64,000 bases of DNA, taken from NCBI GenBank assembly GCA_017577575.1, contig PKRG01000008.1, forward strand, positions 44,341 through 108,340, read 5' to 3'. The notes beneath the pieces are model-generated. The model had not been told where the DNA came from and ran no database searches. It saw only the letters and a program-made list of their open reading frames with translations. Source of the stretch: Acidimicrobiia bacterium. GTDB lineage: Bacteria; Actinomycetota; Acidimicrobiia; Spongiisociales; ZC4RG35. Numbering within the stretch: position 1 is the stretch's first letter; every line of letters begins with the position of its first letter. A program made the position numbers and the translations under genes. Of this stretch, positions 8,080 through 16,750 are shown piece after piece.

Positions 8080-9168
8080 TCAGGAGGGCGGGGTCTGCTG
8101 GCCCATGGCCCGCGGCCCCGCCCTGAGCAGACAGGCGGCGAGGTGGTTGTCCGACTCCGGGACCTGCATCAGTTGCGGGTCCTCGACGTCGCAGAGGCCC
8201 ATCTGTGCGATCGGACAGCGGGGGTGGAACCGGCACCCCGACGGGGGGTCGATGGGGGAGGGGATCTCCCCCCGAGGCATCGGCTGGGTCCGCCGGTGCT
8301 TGGGGTCGGGCACCGGGACGGCGTCGAGCAGCGCCTGGGTGTAGGGATGGGCGGGGGACCCGTACACCGACTTGAGCGGCCCCACCTCGACGATCCGGCC
8401 CAGATACATGATGGCGATCCGGTCGCACACGTACTTGGCGGTCGCCAAGTCGTGGGTGATGAAGAGGTAGGTGAGGTCGAACTCGTCCTTCAACCTCATC
8501 ATCAGGTCGAGCAGGGCAGACCGGACCGACACGTCGGCCATGGCGATCGGCTCGTCGGCGACGATCAACTCCGGCCGGGTGACCAGGGCGCGGGCGATGA
8601 CGATCCGCTGCCGCTGGCCGCCGGATATCTGGTGGGGGTACTTGTCGGCGTAGTTGGTGGGCGGGTTCATGCCCACCGCCTCCAGCATCTCCAGCACCCG
8701 CTTACGGCGCTGTCCCTCGCTCAGGTTCGGCTCGTGGATCTCCAGCGGATGGGCGATGGCCTGGCCGATCGTCATCCGGGGATTCAGCGAGGCCAGCGGG
8801 TCCTGGAAGATGATCTGCATGCGGGAGCGGAGCCGGCGCATCTCGTCCGGCGAGAGTTGGGACAGGTCCATCCCGTCGAAGAAGACCTTGCCCTCGGTGG
8901 GCTCGAGCAGGTTCAGGACCAGGCGTCCCACCGTCGACTTGCCGGACCCCGACTCGCCGGCGAGCCCGAACACCTCGCCGCGTCGGATCTCGAAGTCGAC
9001 GCCGTCCACGGCCCGCACCGCCGGCTGCTCGCCGCGGTTGAACAGCGAGGCGAGGAACCCCGACTGGAGCGGGAAGTACTTCTTCACCCCGCGCACCTCG
9101 ACGAGCGGCGGGCCCGCCTCGATGCGGTGGGTGGGCGTGGCGACTTGCTCGAGTCTGCTCTCAGGCAC
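8080..9168 (-). CDS. oppF: Oligopeptide ABC transporter ATPase, OppF-like
   Basis: A 362-residue ATPase of the peptide/nickel importer family, last gene of a five-gene opp operon. Walker A GESGSGKSTVGR, the family segment IIFQDPLASLNPRMTIG, signature ISGGQRQRIVIARAL, Walker B ELIVADEPIAMADVS and the H-loop FITHDL are intact. The C-terminal OppD/F tail carries the cysteine motif SGCRFHPRCPIAQMGLCD, usual for a small iron-sulfur or metal site in this family. The ATG overlaps the end of oppD by 8 nt. The Walker B glutamate is followed by PIAMADVS instead of the common PVSALDVS, a mild D-loop change. Confidence 0.92.
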   Translation of the reverse strand: MPESRLEQVATPTHRIEAGPPLVEVRGVKKYFPLQSGFLASLFNRGEQPAVRAVDGVDFEIRRGEVFGLAGESGSGKSTVGRLVLNLLEPTEGKVFFDGMDLSQLSPDEMRRLRSRMQIIFQDPLASLNPRMTIGQAIAHPLEIHEPNLSEGQRRKRVLEMLEAVGMNPPTNYADKYPHQISGGQRQRIVIARALVTRPELIVADEPIAMADVSVRSALLDLMMRLKDEFDLTYLFITHDLATAKYVCDRIAIMYLGRIVEVGPLKSVYGSPAHPYTQALLDAVPVPDPKHRRTQPMPRGEIPSPIDPPSGCRFHPRCPIAQMGLCDVEDPQLMQVPESDNHLAACLLRAGPRAMGQQTPPS

Positions 9169-10174
9169 CGATGGCCACCTTCTGCGGATGCGGATGATGG
9201 AGCCAACACGCCACCCGGGTGTCCTCGGAGGCGCCTTCGGGCGGCGCGAACGGAGGGTCGTAGATCGGGCAGACCTCCTCCATCATGTAGGGGCAGCGGG
9301 GGTGGAACCGGCAGCCCGGTGGAGGCGAGCTCAGGTCGGGAGGTGAGCCCTCCATCTTGTACAGGGCGCCGCTGTCCAGCTCGATGTTCGGCACCGACTT
9401 CAGCAGCCCTTCCGTGTAGGGATGGAGGGGCTTTTCGAAGACCTGGTTCACGTCGCCGATCTCCACCAGCTTGGCGGCGTACATCACCGCCACCCGGTCG
9501 GCGACCTCGGCGACCACGCCGATGTTGTGGGTGATCAACAGGATCGTGAGGTTGAACTCGTCGCGCAGCTCCTTGAGCAGATCGAGGAACTTCGCCTCCA
9601 CGATCACGTCGAGGGAGGTGGTGGGTTCGTCGGCGATCACCAGATCGCAGTTGAGGGCCAGGGCGAGGGCGATCATGACCCGCTGGCGCATGCCTCCCGA
9701 CATCTGGTGCGGGTAGTCCTTGACCCGCTCCCGGCGGATGCCGAGCCGCTCCACCAGCTCCTCGGCCCGTGCCCTCGCCTCCTCTTCGGTCCACTCCGGC
9801 TCGTGGGTGAGCATCGTCTCGGTGAGGTGCTCGACGATGCGCTGGACCGGGTTGAGCGAGGTCATCGGGTCCTGGAAGACCATGCCGAGGCGGCTGCCTC
9901 GCAGGTCACGCATCTGGCGCTCGCTCAACTCCATCAGGTTCTGGCCGTCGAACCACAGCTCGCCGGAGGTGATGCGAGCCGACCCGTTGCGGAGGCGCAT
10001 CATCGCCTTGCCCAGCGTCGACTTGCCCGAGCCGGACTCGCCGACCAGACCGAGGATCTCGCCCCGGCGGATGTCGAGGGAGACGTCGTCGACGCCTTTG
10101 ACCACACCGTGGCGGGTCTCGTACTCGACGGTCAGGTTGCGGACTGAGTAGAGGATGTCGGAGGAAGTAGCCAT
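9161..10174 (-). CDS. oppD: Oligopeptide ABC transporter ATPase, OppD-like
   Basis: A 337-residue partner ATPase. It contains Walker A GESGSGKSTLGK, VFQDPMTSLNPVQRI, signature MSGGMRQRVMIALAL, Walker B DLVIADEPTTSLDVI and switch histidine LLITHNIG. The C-terminal cysteine cluster PGCRFHPRCPYMMEEVCP is present, as expected for OppD/DppD proteins. The ATG directly follows the stop of oppC, indicating translational coupling. It pairs with OppF to form the heterodimeric motor that drives OppB-OppC. Confidence 0.93.
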   Translation of the reverse strand: MATSSDILYSVRNLTVEYETRHGVVKGVDDVSLDIRRGEILGLVGESGSGKSTLGKAMMRLRNGSARITSGELWFDGQNLMELSERQMRDLRGSRLGMVFQDPMTSLNPVQRIVEHLTETMLTHEPEWTEEEARARAEELVERLGIRRERVKDYPHQMSGGMRQRVMIALALALNCDLVIADEPTTSLDVIVEAKFLDLLKELRDEFNLTILLITHNIGVVAEVADRVAVMYAAKLVEIGDVNQVFEKPLHPYTEGLLKSVPNIELDSGALYKMEGSPPDLSSPPPGCRFHPRCPYMMEEVCPIYDPPFAPPEGASEDTRVACWLHHPHPQKVAIGA

Positions 10175-11455
10175 TCAGCGATCTCGCAGCTTCGGGTTGA
10201 GGATCTCGGTGAGGCCTTCACCGAGCATGGTGAACGCCAAGACGACGAGCATGATCGCCAGCCCCGGGAATGTGACCAGCCACCAGGCGGTCTGGATGAA
10301 CTCCTGGCCGCGGGCGATGTCGATGCCCCAGTCGGCGGTGCTGGGCGGCAGCCCCAAGCCCAGAAACGACAGGCCCGCCCCGGTGATGATGGCGTCGGCG
10401 ATGTTGACCGAGAAGATGATCGACACCGACGGGATCACGTTCGGGTAGATGTAGCGGCGCAGGATCGTGCTCGGCTTGGCACCGATCGAGCGGGCCGCCT
10501 CCACGTACACCTCCTGTTTCACCGACAGGGTCTGGCCGCGGACGATCCGGTAGTACGTGGGGATGTAGAGGACGGCGATGGCGATGATCACGTTCAGGAT
10601 CGATGGGCCGAGCACCGCCGTGATCGCGATCGCCAGGATCAGCCCCGGGAAGGCGTAGAGGCTGTCCATGAAGACCGTCATCACCCGGTCGATCTTGCCT
10701 CCGGCGTAGCCGGCGACGAGGCCCAGGGGGACGCCGAGGAAGAGGGCGACCAGGGAGGCGCTGAAGCCGATGATCAGGGCGACACGCGTGCCCCAGATGA
10801 GGCGGGAGTAGACGTCCTGGCCGATCTGGTTGGTGCCGAGCAGGAAATCACCGGCGGAAGCGACCCCACCGCTGATGTCCGAGGGTGCGTCCAGGTCGGG
10901 GAACTGGCCGGCGGCCTCCTCGTACTGCACCGAGCTCAGAACCGCGGCGAACGCCTCGCCTTCCTGGACCGCCTGCAGCACCTCTTCGACGGTGTCGTAG
11001 CGGCGGATGTTGGGTCGGAGCCGCAGGCCGCTGTCCGATTCCTGCAGCTCGTCGTCGAGCAGGGCGGCCTGCTCACGCAGGGCGCCGGCGGTGGGCGCTC
11101 CCCGCAACACGGCGATCGGCGGGCGGGAGACCTCGTCGTCGGGCCCCGTCGCCAGGTCCTCCAACGTCGACAGGCCACTGTCGGCTCGGACGATCAGGAG
11201 CGGCAGATCGGGCGTCTCTCCCGGCGCCAGAAATCGCGGGCCGACCTGCTCGTGGGGGCCGTAGGGAGCGAACCACTGCGGGAACAGGGCGACCACGATG
11301 AAGGCCAGGACCATCACGCTCGAGATCGCCACGAACCACCAGTCGGCGCCGTACCACTTGCGCGCCCGGAGGAGCCGGCGGACGAACCCGACCCGGGCGA
11401 GCTCCTCCTCCCACTGGGGGACGGCGGTCTCTTGGTCCTGGACTGGCAGATTCAT
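10175..11455 (-). CDS. oppC: Oligopeptide ABC transporter permease OppC with an inserted periplasmic domain
   Basis: At 426 residues this is about 120 longer than typical OppC. Residues 20-65 are the usual N-terminal cytoplasmic part and first TM helix ending QWFAPYGPHEQ. The canonical sequence resumes at about 203 (FLLGTNQIGQDVYSRLIWG) and continues through five TM helices with the EAA-loop region YVEAARSIGAKPSTILRRYI. Between them, residues about 83-197 form an inserted domain in the first periplasmic loop. Its segments LLIVRADSGLSTLEDL, PIAVLRG, RRYDTVEEVLQAVQEGEAFAAVL and SSVQYEEAAG resemble one lobe of a family-3 solute-binding protein. The reading frame is intact across it. It ends directly at the ATG of oppD and follows oppB by 2 nt. 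Confidence 0.92.
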   Translation of the reverse strand: MNLPVQDQETAVPQWEEELARVGFVRRLLRARKWYGADWWFVAISSVMVLAFIVVALFPQWFAPYGPHEQVGPRFLAPGETPDLPLLIVRADSGLSTLEDLATGPDDEVSRPPIAVLRGAPTAGALREQAALLDDELQESDSGLRLRPNIRRYDTVEEVLQAVQEGEAFAAVLSSVQYEEAAGQFPDLDAPSDISGGVASAGDFLLGTNQIGQDVYSRLIWGTRVALIIGFSASLVALFLGVPLGLVAGYAGGKIDRVMTVFMDSLYAFPGLILAIAITAVLGPSILNVIIAIAVLYIPTYYRIVRGQTLSVKQEVYVEAARSIGAKPSTILRRYIYPNVIPSVSIIFSVNIADAIITGAGLSFLGLGLPPSTADWGIDIARGQEFIQTAWWLVTFPGLAIMLVVLAFTMLGEGLTEILNPKLRDR

Positions 11456-11457
11456 GG

Positions 11458-12555
11458 TCAGTACCTGACTCGGGGGTCGACGAGCGAGTAGACGATGTCC
11501 ACCGCCAGGCTGATCAGGGCGACGAGCATGGCGAACATCGTGATCACGCTCTGGACGGCGGTGTAGTCACGCGAAGAGATCCGCTGCACCAGGTACTGGC
11601 CCATCCCCGGCCACGAGAACACGGTCTCGGTGAGGACGGCGCCGGCGAGCAGGATGGCGACCTGGAGGCCGAGGAGCGTGATCACGGGGATGATGGCGTT
11701 CTTCAGGGCGTGGCTGCCGACGACTATGCGCTCGCGGATCCCTCGGGCGCGTGCCGCCCCGATGTATTCCATCTGCAGCGTCTCGATCACGTTCACGCGG
11801 GTGAGGCGGAGGAAGACGCCGGACAGGATGAGGCCCAGGGTGACCACCGGCAAGACGAGGTGGGAGAGCGACGACCACAGGGCCGCCCAGTTGCCGGTGA
11901 TGATGGCGTCGAGCCACAGGATGTTGGTGGTCCTCTCCAGCGTCGTGGCGATCACCGGGTCGATGCGCCCGGCGATCGGAGTCCAGCCGAGGCGGACCCC
12001 GAAGACGAGCTGGAAGATCAACCCCAACCAGAAGACCGGTATCGAATAGATGACCACCGAATAGAGCCGCAGCGCGTAGTCGAACGGTCGTTTGCGGCGG
12101 GCGGCGGCCAGGGTGCCGCCGACGATCCCGATGAGCAGAGCGAGCCCGGCGGCGGGGATCACGAGCTCCAACGTGGCGGGGAACCGCTCGCTCATCTCGT
12201 CGATGATCGGGCGACGGCCACCAGTGAGGGAGTTGCCGAAGTCCAGGGTGACGATGTCACCCAGGAACCTTCCGTACTGGACGATGAGCGGGTCGTCGAG
12301 GCCCAGCTGTTCCCGCATCCGGGCGACGGTCTCGGCGCTTCCTTTCGGTCCCAGCGACGAGCGGACCGGGTCGCCGGGCAACACGCGCATCACGAAGAAG
12401 ACCAGGCTGGCCAGGATGAAGACCATCGGGATGAGGAGCCCGATGCGGGTGAGGATGTAGCGGCGGAGGCCGGCGGAGCCGCGCACGAAGATGTACGCCA
12501 GCCCGATCAGCGCCGGGATTCCGATGATCAGGAAGATCAGTGCGAGGGGGGACAA
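11458..12555 (-). CDS. oppB: Oligopeptide ABC transporter permease OppB
   Basis: A 365-residue permease. Beyond the standard OppB core (RRYILTRIGLLIPMVF, RVLPGDPVRSSLG, GNSLTGGRRPI, the EAA motif EYIGAARARGIRERIVVGSH, and the C-terminal TM helices) it has an extra hydrophobic helix at the very N terminus (PLALIFLIIGIPALIGLAYI). The start is TTG after a purine-poor stretch. If that start is wrong, the extra TM could be shorter. The gene lies 69 nt downstream of oppA, with a strong hairpin between them. Confidence 0.92.
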   Translation of the reverse strand: MSPLALIFLIIGIPALIGLAYIFVRGSAGLRRYILTRIGLLIPMVFILASLVFFVMRVLPGDPVRSSLGPKGSAETVARMREQLGLDDPLIVQYGRFLGDIVTLDFGNSLTGGRRPIIDEMSERFPATLELVIPAAGLALLIGIVGGTLAAARRKRPFDYALRLYSVVIYSIPVFWLGLIFQLVFGVRLGWTPIAGRIDPVIATTLERTTNILWLDAIITGNWAALWSSLSHLVLPVVTLGLILSGVFLRLTRVNVIETLQMEYIGAARARGIRERIVVGSHALKNAIIPVITLLGLQVAILLAGAVLTETVFSWPGMGQYLVQRISSRDYTAVQSVITMFAMLVALISLAVDIVYSLVDPRVRY

Positions 12556-12583
12556 GACGATCGACTCGGATCGATGGGTGGTT

Positions 12584-12612
12584 CGTGGGGCGGGCCTGAG
12601 GCCCGCCCCACG
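12584..12612 (-). terminator. Strong hairpin in the oppA-oppB spacer
   Basis: The arms CGTGGGGCGGGCC (12584-12596) and GGCCCGCCCCACG (12600-12612) pair perfectly over 13 bp with a 3-nt loop. On the minus strand the hairpin sits 12 nt after the oppA stop and about 29 nt before oppB. There is no T run. Such elements commonly protect the binding-protein mRNA or attenuate the permease genes, giving excess OppA. That role is inferred. Confidence 0.65.
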
Positions 12613-12624
12613 ATCTTACGCCCG

Positions 12625-14352
12625 TCAGTTCTCGGACAGAACGGAGTAGTAGAACTCCAGGTTCGGGCCGATGTTGAGGGTCTCGGGGCTCGCGTACTCG
12701 TCGGAGCCGGAGACACCGTCCCGGGGCACGACGTGCTCGGTCTCGAAGTAGATCGGCAGCGTCACCACCAGGTCGGCGTAGATCTCCTGGATCTCCTCGT
12801 AGAGAGCGGCCCGGGCGTCCTCGTCCTGCTCGACCGAAGCCTCGTTGAGGAGGTCGACGAGCTGGGCGGCCTGATCGTTGATCGGCTCACCCTCGGGCGA
12901 GGTCACCATCGTGCCGAGACCGCCGTTGAACACGAACGGCTCGAGGTAGTTCGACGAGTCCGGGAAGTCGAAGAACCAGCCCAGGACGCCGCCGGGGTAG
13001 GCCTCGCCGCCCGTGAGGGCCGTCACGTAGGTGCTCCACTCCTGCGGCTGCAGGGTGACGTCGATGACGCCGGTGGCCTCCAGCTGCTGCTCGATGAGCT
13101 GCATCCAGTCGGCCGTGGCGGCACCGTAGTGCTCCGGCGGATACCACAGCTCGAGCTCGAGCGGGTTGTTCTCGTCGTAGCCGGACTCGGCCAGGTAGGC
13201 GCGGGCGGCGTCGAGGTCCGGGCTCTGATACATCTCGTCGAAGATCTCGGTGGCACCGATGAAGCCCGGCGGGACCATCGAGTACAGAGGCTCGACCTGG
13301 CCACCGTAGACCACGTCGACGATCTCGTCGCGGTCGATGGCCGACGCCACGGCCTTGCGGACGTTGATGTCGTCCATCGGCTCGATGGCGTAGTTGAGGA
13401 TCAGGTACCGGATCGAGCCACCCTCGATGGCGCCGATCGTCAGGCCCTCGGCGCCTTCGAGCTCGCTGACGAGCTCGGCGCCCAGGATGCGCCAGGCGAT
13501 GTCGATGTCGCCGTTCTGGACGGCCAGGGCCATCGTCTGCGGGTCCGAGAAGTAGCGGATGATGATCCGATCGACCTGCGGCTGGAGCTCACCCGTGTAG
13601 TTCGGGTTCGGCTCGAGCACGGTCTGCTCGCCCTGGGTGTACTCGGTGATGTACCAGGGGCCCGTCCCGTGGACCGGCGCCTCCGGGAAGGTGACGCACT
13701 CGTCAGCCGGGAACGTGTCCGGGTGGGCGGGCAGGAAGGCCGCCGTCGCCAGCAACTGGGGGAAGTAGGCGACCGGACGGGTCAGCGTGAACTGCAGCGT
13801 GCTCGAATCCAGCGCCTCGATGCTCTCGAGGAACGGGGTCGCCAGAGCGTTTGCGACGCCGTTCGGGCAGTCGGGGCCGATGGTGAGCAAGCGGTTCAGC
13901 TGCTCGGCGTACATCTCGGCGGTCAGCTCGGTGCCGTCCGAGAACTGGACGCCTTCACGCATCCGCACGGTGTAGACCAGTCCGTCCTCGGACACCTCCG
14001 GCATCTCCTCGGCGAGGCCGGTCGTCAGCTCCAGCTCGCCGGGCCGCCACCGCAGCAAGCCCTCGTTGATGTTCTTGAGGAGCTCCCAGTCGTGGATGGC
14101 GTAGGCGTCGGCGGGGTCGAGCGAGGCGATCGTGTCGGTCGTGCCGATGATGATCGTCCCGTCGGCCTCGCCGGCCGGCGCGCCAGTGGTGTCGGGCGTC
14201 TCCGCCGCCGTGGTCGACGTGGTGTCGCCCTCGGTGGTATCGGGGACGGTGGTATCACCCGCGGTCGTGGCAGTCGTGTCCTCGGTGGTGCCGCCGGTGC
14301 AGGCAGCCAACACGAGGACGAGCACCGCCACCACGGATATCCATCGTTTCAT
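12625..14352 (-). CDS. oppA: Peptide ABC transporter substrate-binding lipoprotein OppA
   Basis: A 575-residue family-5 solute-binding lipoprotein. The signal peptide ends in VLVLAACTGG. A Thr-rich, acidic linker of about 45 residues (many TT and DTT repeats) holds the domain away from the membrane. The SBP_bac_5 fold follows, with TIASLDPADAYAIHDWEL near residue 75, VYTVRMREGVQFSDGTEL, and RKAVASAIDRDEIVDVVYGG. The ATG is preceded by AGAAGGAG. It is first gene of the oppABCDF operon. The ligand is not determinable from sequence: oligopeptides are the default, but family members also bind nickel, opines or sugars. Confidence 0.94.
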   Translation of the reverse strand: MKRWISVVAVLVLVLAACTGGTTEDTTATTAGDTTVPDTTEGDTTSTTAAETPDTTGAPAGEADGTIIIGTTDTIASLDPADAYAIHDWELLKNINEGLLRWRPGELELTTGLAEEMPEVSEDGLVYTVRMREGVQFSDGTELTAEMYAEQLNRLLTIGPDCPNGVANALATPFLESIEALDSSTLQFTLTRPVAYFPQLLATAAFLPAHPDTFPADECVTFPEAPVHGTGPWYITEYTQGEQTVLEPNPNYTGELQPQVDRIIIRYFSDPQTMALAVQNGDIDIAWRILGAELVSELEGAEGLTIGAIEGGSIRYLILNYAIEPMDDINVRKAVASAIDRDEIVDVVYGGQVEPLYSMVPPGFIGATEIFDEMYQSPDLDAARAYLAESGYDENNPLELELWYPPEHYGAATADWMQLIEQQLEATGVIDVTLQPQEWSTYVTALTGGEAYPGGVLGWFFDFPDSSNYLEPFVFNGGLGTMVTSPEGEPINDQAAQLVDLLNEASVEQDEDARAALYEEIQEIYADLVVTLPIYFETEHVVPRDGVSGSDEYASPETLNIGPNLEFYYSVLSEN

Positions 14353-14378
14353 CGTGTCTCCTTCTAGGTGACGAGAAA

Positions 14379-14398
14379 CTCCGAGCGAGATCTCGGAG
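14379..14398 (-). promoter_or_regulatory. Hairpin in the oppA leader region
   Basis: CTCCGAG (14379-14385) and CTCGGAG (14392-14398) form a 7-bp stem with a 6-nt loop. Flanking GGTGA (14367-14371) and TCACC (14402-14406) can extend it as outer arms. It lies between the LigD-like gene's stop and the oppA ATG, so it may be a leader element of oppA or a terminator of the upstream gene. Confidence 0.4.
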
Positions 14399-14441
14399 GT
14401 TCACCAGAGAAGGCTACTCATGCAAGACGGTGAACCGAACG

Positions 14442-15338
14442 TCAGCGCTTGCGCCCGAACCGGTCGAACGGCTCGTCGGCCCCGACATCGTGCTCGGCGG
14501 CGAGGCGGGCGACGGCTTCGAGATCGAGTGATGCTGCGGCGGGCCAGGGGTCGTCTGTGCCGAGGCGCTCCGGCGCGTCCCTGATGGTCCACCTCCGGGG
14601 GTCGGTGTCGTCGAGCTCCTCCCAGGAGATGGGCATGGCGACCGGGGCCCCCGGGCGGGGCCGGAGAGACCACGGGCAGACCGTCGACTGCGCCCAGCGG
14701 TTGCGGAGCCAGTCCACGAACACCCGGCCCGCCCGGTCCTTCTTCGAGAACGCGGTGGTGGTCGCCTCCGGGTGGCGGGCGGCGACCACGCCGGCCAGCA
14801 GTCGGGCGGCGTGGCCGACGGCGTCGAAGTCGTGGTGGGGCTCGATCAGCGCCACCACGTGGTAGCCGCTGGAGCCGGTCGTCATCAGTCCGGGAGAGAG
14901 GCCGACGTCTTCCATGACCTGGCGCGCCGCCCGCGCCGCTTCCCTGGGCGGCTCGCCGCCCTTCGGGGGGTCGAGGTCCAGGACGAGACGGTCGGGCCGG
15001 TCCAGGTCGGGCAGCCGGGAGGTCCAGATGTGGAACGTGATCGTGTTCTGGTTGACCAGGTAGACCAGATCGTCGACGGAGTCGCACGACGGGTGCACCG
15101 TCGTGCCGCCTTCCTTGGGGACTTCTATCCGCTCGATCGATTCGGGGAAGTACTCCGGGGCGTTCTTCTGCATGAACCCCGACTCTTCGATCCCGCTCGG
15201 GAATCGCTGCAGCGTCAGCGGCCGACCCCGCAGGTGGGGCAGCATCGCATCGGCCACGGCCCTGTAGTAGTCGACCACCTCGCCTTTGGTGATCCCGTCC
15301 TGTGGGAACAGGACCTTCTCCGGATGCGACACCTCCAC
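14442..15338 (-). CDS. LigD-type DNA polymerase/primase domain protein (stand-alone)
   Basis: A 298-residue single-domain protein of the archaeo-eukaryotic primase superfamily, equivalent to the polymerase domain of bacterial LigD. Recognisable family segments are SHPEKVLFPQDGITKGEVVDY at the N terminus, the metal-binding DLD in RLVLDLDPPKG, TGSSGYHVV, and RVFVDWLRNRWAQSTVCPWS. The reading lacks the nuclease and ligase domains of full LigD, and no ligase or ku gene is adjacent. Such separate PolDom proteins (PolD1/D2-like) are common in Actinomycetota and are linked to non-homologous end joining and repair synthesis. A GTG start overlaps a small hairpin (15338-15355), and a second in-frame GTG at 15332 is also possible. 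Confidence 0.9.
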   Translation of the reverse strand: MEVSHPEKVLFPQDGITKGEVVDYYRAVADAMLPHLRGRPLTLQRFPSGIEESGFMQKNAPEYFPESIERIEVPKEGGTTVHPSCDSVDDLVYLVNQNTITFHIWTSRLPDLDRPDRLVLDLDPPKGGEPPREAARAARQVMEDVGLSPGLMTTGSSGYHVVALIEPHHDFDAVGHAARLLAGVVAARHPEATTTAFSKKDRAGRVFVDWLRNRWAQSTVCPWSLRPRPGAPVAMPISWEELDDTDPRRWTIRDAPERLGTDDPWPAAASLDLEAVARLAAEHDVGADEPFDRFGRKR

Positions 15339-15362
15339 CTGCCCATGTTGGCAGGTCCTGGT

Positions 15363-16634
15363 TCAGAGGAACCGGGCGAGGTACTGGCGCTTCTTGCCGA
15401 CCCGTATCACGAGGGTGGTGGCGGTGGCGAGATCCTGGGGGCCGACCACGCGGGCGGAGTCGGTGATCGGCTCGTCGTTGACCCGGACGCCTCCCTGCTC
15501 GATGAGCCTGCGGGCCTCGCTGTTGCTCTTCGACGCGCCGACACGGGTCATGAGGTCCAGCAGGCCGATGCCCGCCTCCAGCTCGGAGCGGGGGATCTCG
15601 GCGGTGGGCGCCTGCTCGAACGCCATCGCCAGCACCTCGTCGCTGAGCTGGGACACCGGGGCGTCTCCGAACAGCACCGCCGTGGCCTGCTCGGCGGCCC
15701 GCAGCCCCTCGTCGCCGTGGACGATCCGGGTGGTCTCGGCGGCGAGCTTCCTCTGACCCATGCGGGATCCCGGGTCGTCGGCGTGGGCCCTGGCGATCTC
15801 CTCGATCTCTTCGATCGGGAGGAACGTGTACATCCGCAAGAACCTCTCGACGTCGCGGTCGTCTGTGTTGAGCCACCACTGGTAGTACTGGAACGGCGAC
15901 GTGAGGTCGGGATCCAGCCAGGGGGCGTTGCCGGCCGACTTGGAGAACTTCTTGCCGTCGGACCCTTCCACGAGCGGCCAGGTGATGGCATGCACCTGGG
16001 CTCCGTGGCGGCGGCGGATCAGGTCGACACCCGACAGGATGTTCCCCCATTGGTCGGACCCTCCGCCCTGCAGGGTGCAGCCGTAGGTCCGGTAGAGGTA
16101 GTCGTAGTCGAAGGCCTGGAGCAGCGTGTAGCTGAACTCCGTGTAAGAGATCCCCTGCTCGCGGTCTTCCATGCGGCGCCGGATCGCCTCCCGGGAGATC
16201 AGCTGGTTGACCGAGAAGTGCTTGCCGATCTCGCGGAGGAACTCGAGGACGGTGACGTCTTTCGTCCACTCGTAGTTGTCGACGAGGATGGCATCGGACA
16301 TGTCGAGGACCCGCCCGAAGTCCCGGCGGATCCCCTCCAGGTTGCGCTCCACCTCCTCGTCGGACATCAACGCCCGCTCCTCGTCGCGGAAGGATGGGTC
16401 GCCGATGCGCCCGGTGGCGCCGCCGGCCAAGGCGATGGGCCGGTGGCCGGCGCGCTGCAGCCAGGCCATCACCATCAGGCCCGCCAGGTTGCCGACGTGG
16501 AGCGACGGGGCGGTCGGGTCGAAGCCGACATAGAAGGTCCGTCTGCCCGTGGCCAGGTGCTCGACGAGGCTCGCCTCGTCGGTGTGGTCCTGGAGCAGGC
16601 CCCTCTCGCGCAGGGTCTCGATGGGATTCGACAT
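15363..16634 (-). CDS. tyrS: Tyrosyl-tRNA synthetase
   Basis: A 423-residue class I synthetase that charges tRNA-Tyr. The HIGH-equivalent is PSLHVGNL in YVGFDPTAPSLHVGNLAG. The tyrosine-binding DYDYLYRTYGCTLQGGGSDQWGN block is intact, and the KMSKS-equivalent is KFSKS in GKKFSKSAGN. The C terminus holds an S4-like RNA-binding domain (SEARRLIEQGGVRVNDEPI). The ATG at 16634 is preferred over the upstream GTG (16646), because a TACCGT hexamer 10 nt upstream would place the transcription start close to it. It is divergent from leuS with a 116-nt spacer that holds no T-box. Confidence 0.95.
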   Translation of the reverse strand: MSNPIETLRERGLLQDHTDEASLVEHLATGRRTFYVGFDPTAPSLHVGNLAGLMVMAWLQRAGHRPIALAGGATGRIGDPSFRDEERALMSDEEVERNLEGIRRDFGRVLDMSDAILVDNYEWTKDVTVLEFLREIGKHFSVNQLISREAIRRRMEDREQGISYTEFSYTLLQAFDYDYLYRTYGCTLQGGGSDQWGNILSGVDLIRRRHGAQVHAITWPLVEGSDGKKFSKSAGNAPWLDPDLTSPFQYYQWWLNTDDRDVERFLRMYTFLPIEEIEEIARAHADDPGSRMGQRKLAAETTRIVHGDEGLRAAEQATAVLFGDAPVSQLSDEVLAMAFEQAPTAEIPRSELEAGIGLLDLMTRVGASKSNSEARRLIEQGGVRVNDEPITDSARVVGPQDLATATTLVIRVGKKRQYLARFL

Positions 16635-16750
16635 TGGCGATTCCACGGTAGTGGCCGATGCAACACCCCTCTGCCGGCGGTGGTCGGGCCGGGCAGGGGC
16701 GGAACCGGCTTCCTCGGCCCGAAGCGCCCCGAGTACCCTTTGGCGGGAGC

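Noticed and set aside
11710-14367. 885-codon open frame on the plus strand over oppA-oppB
   Set aside because: It is antisense to two clear genes, rich in His/Asp/Val typical of reverse-frame translation in GC-rich DNA, and has no domain.
16635-16750. T-box or other tRNA-sensing leader between tyrS and leuS
   Set aside because: The spacer is 116 nt for two divergent genes and has neither specifier stem nor antiterminator sequence.
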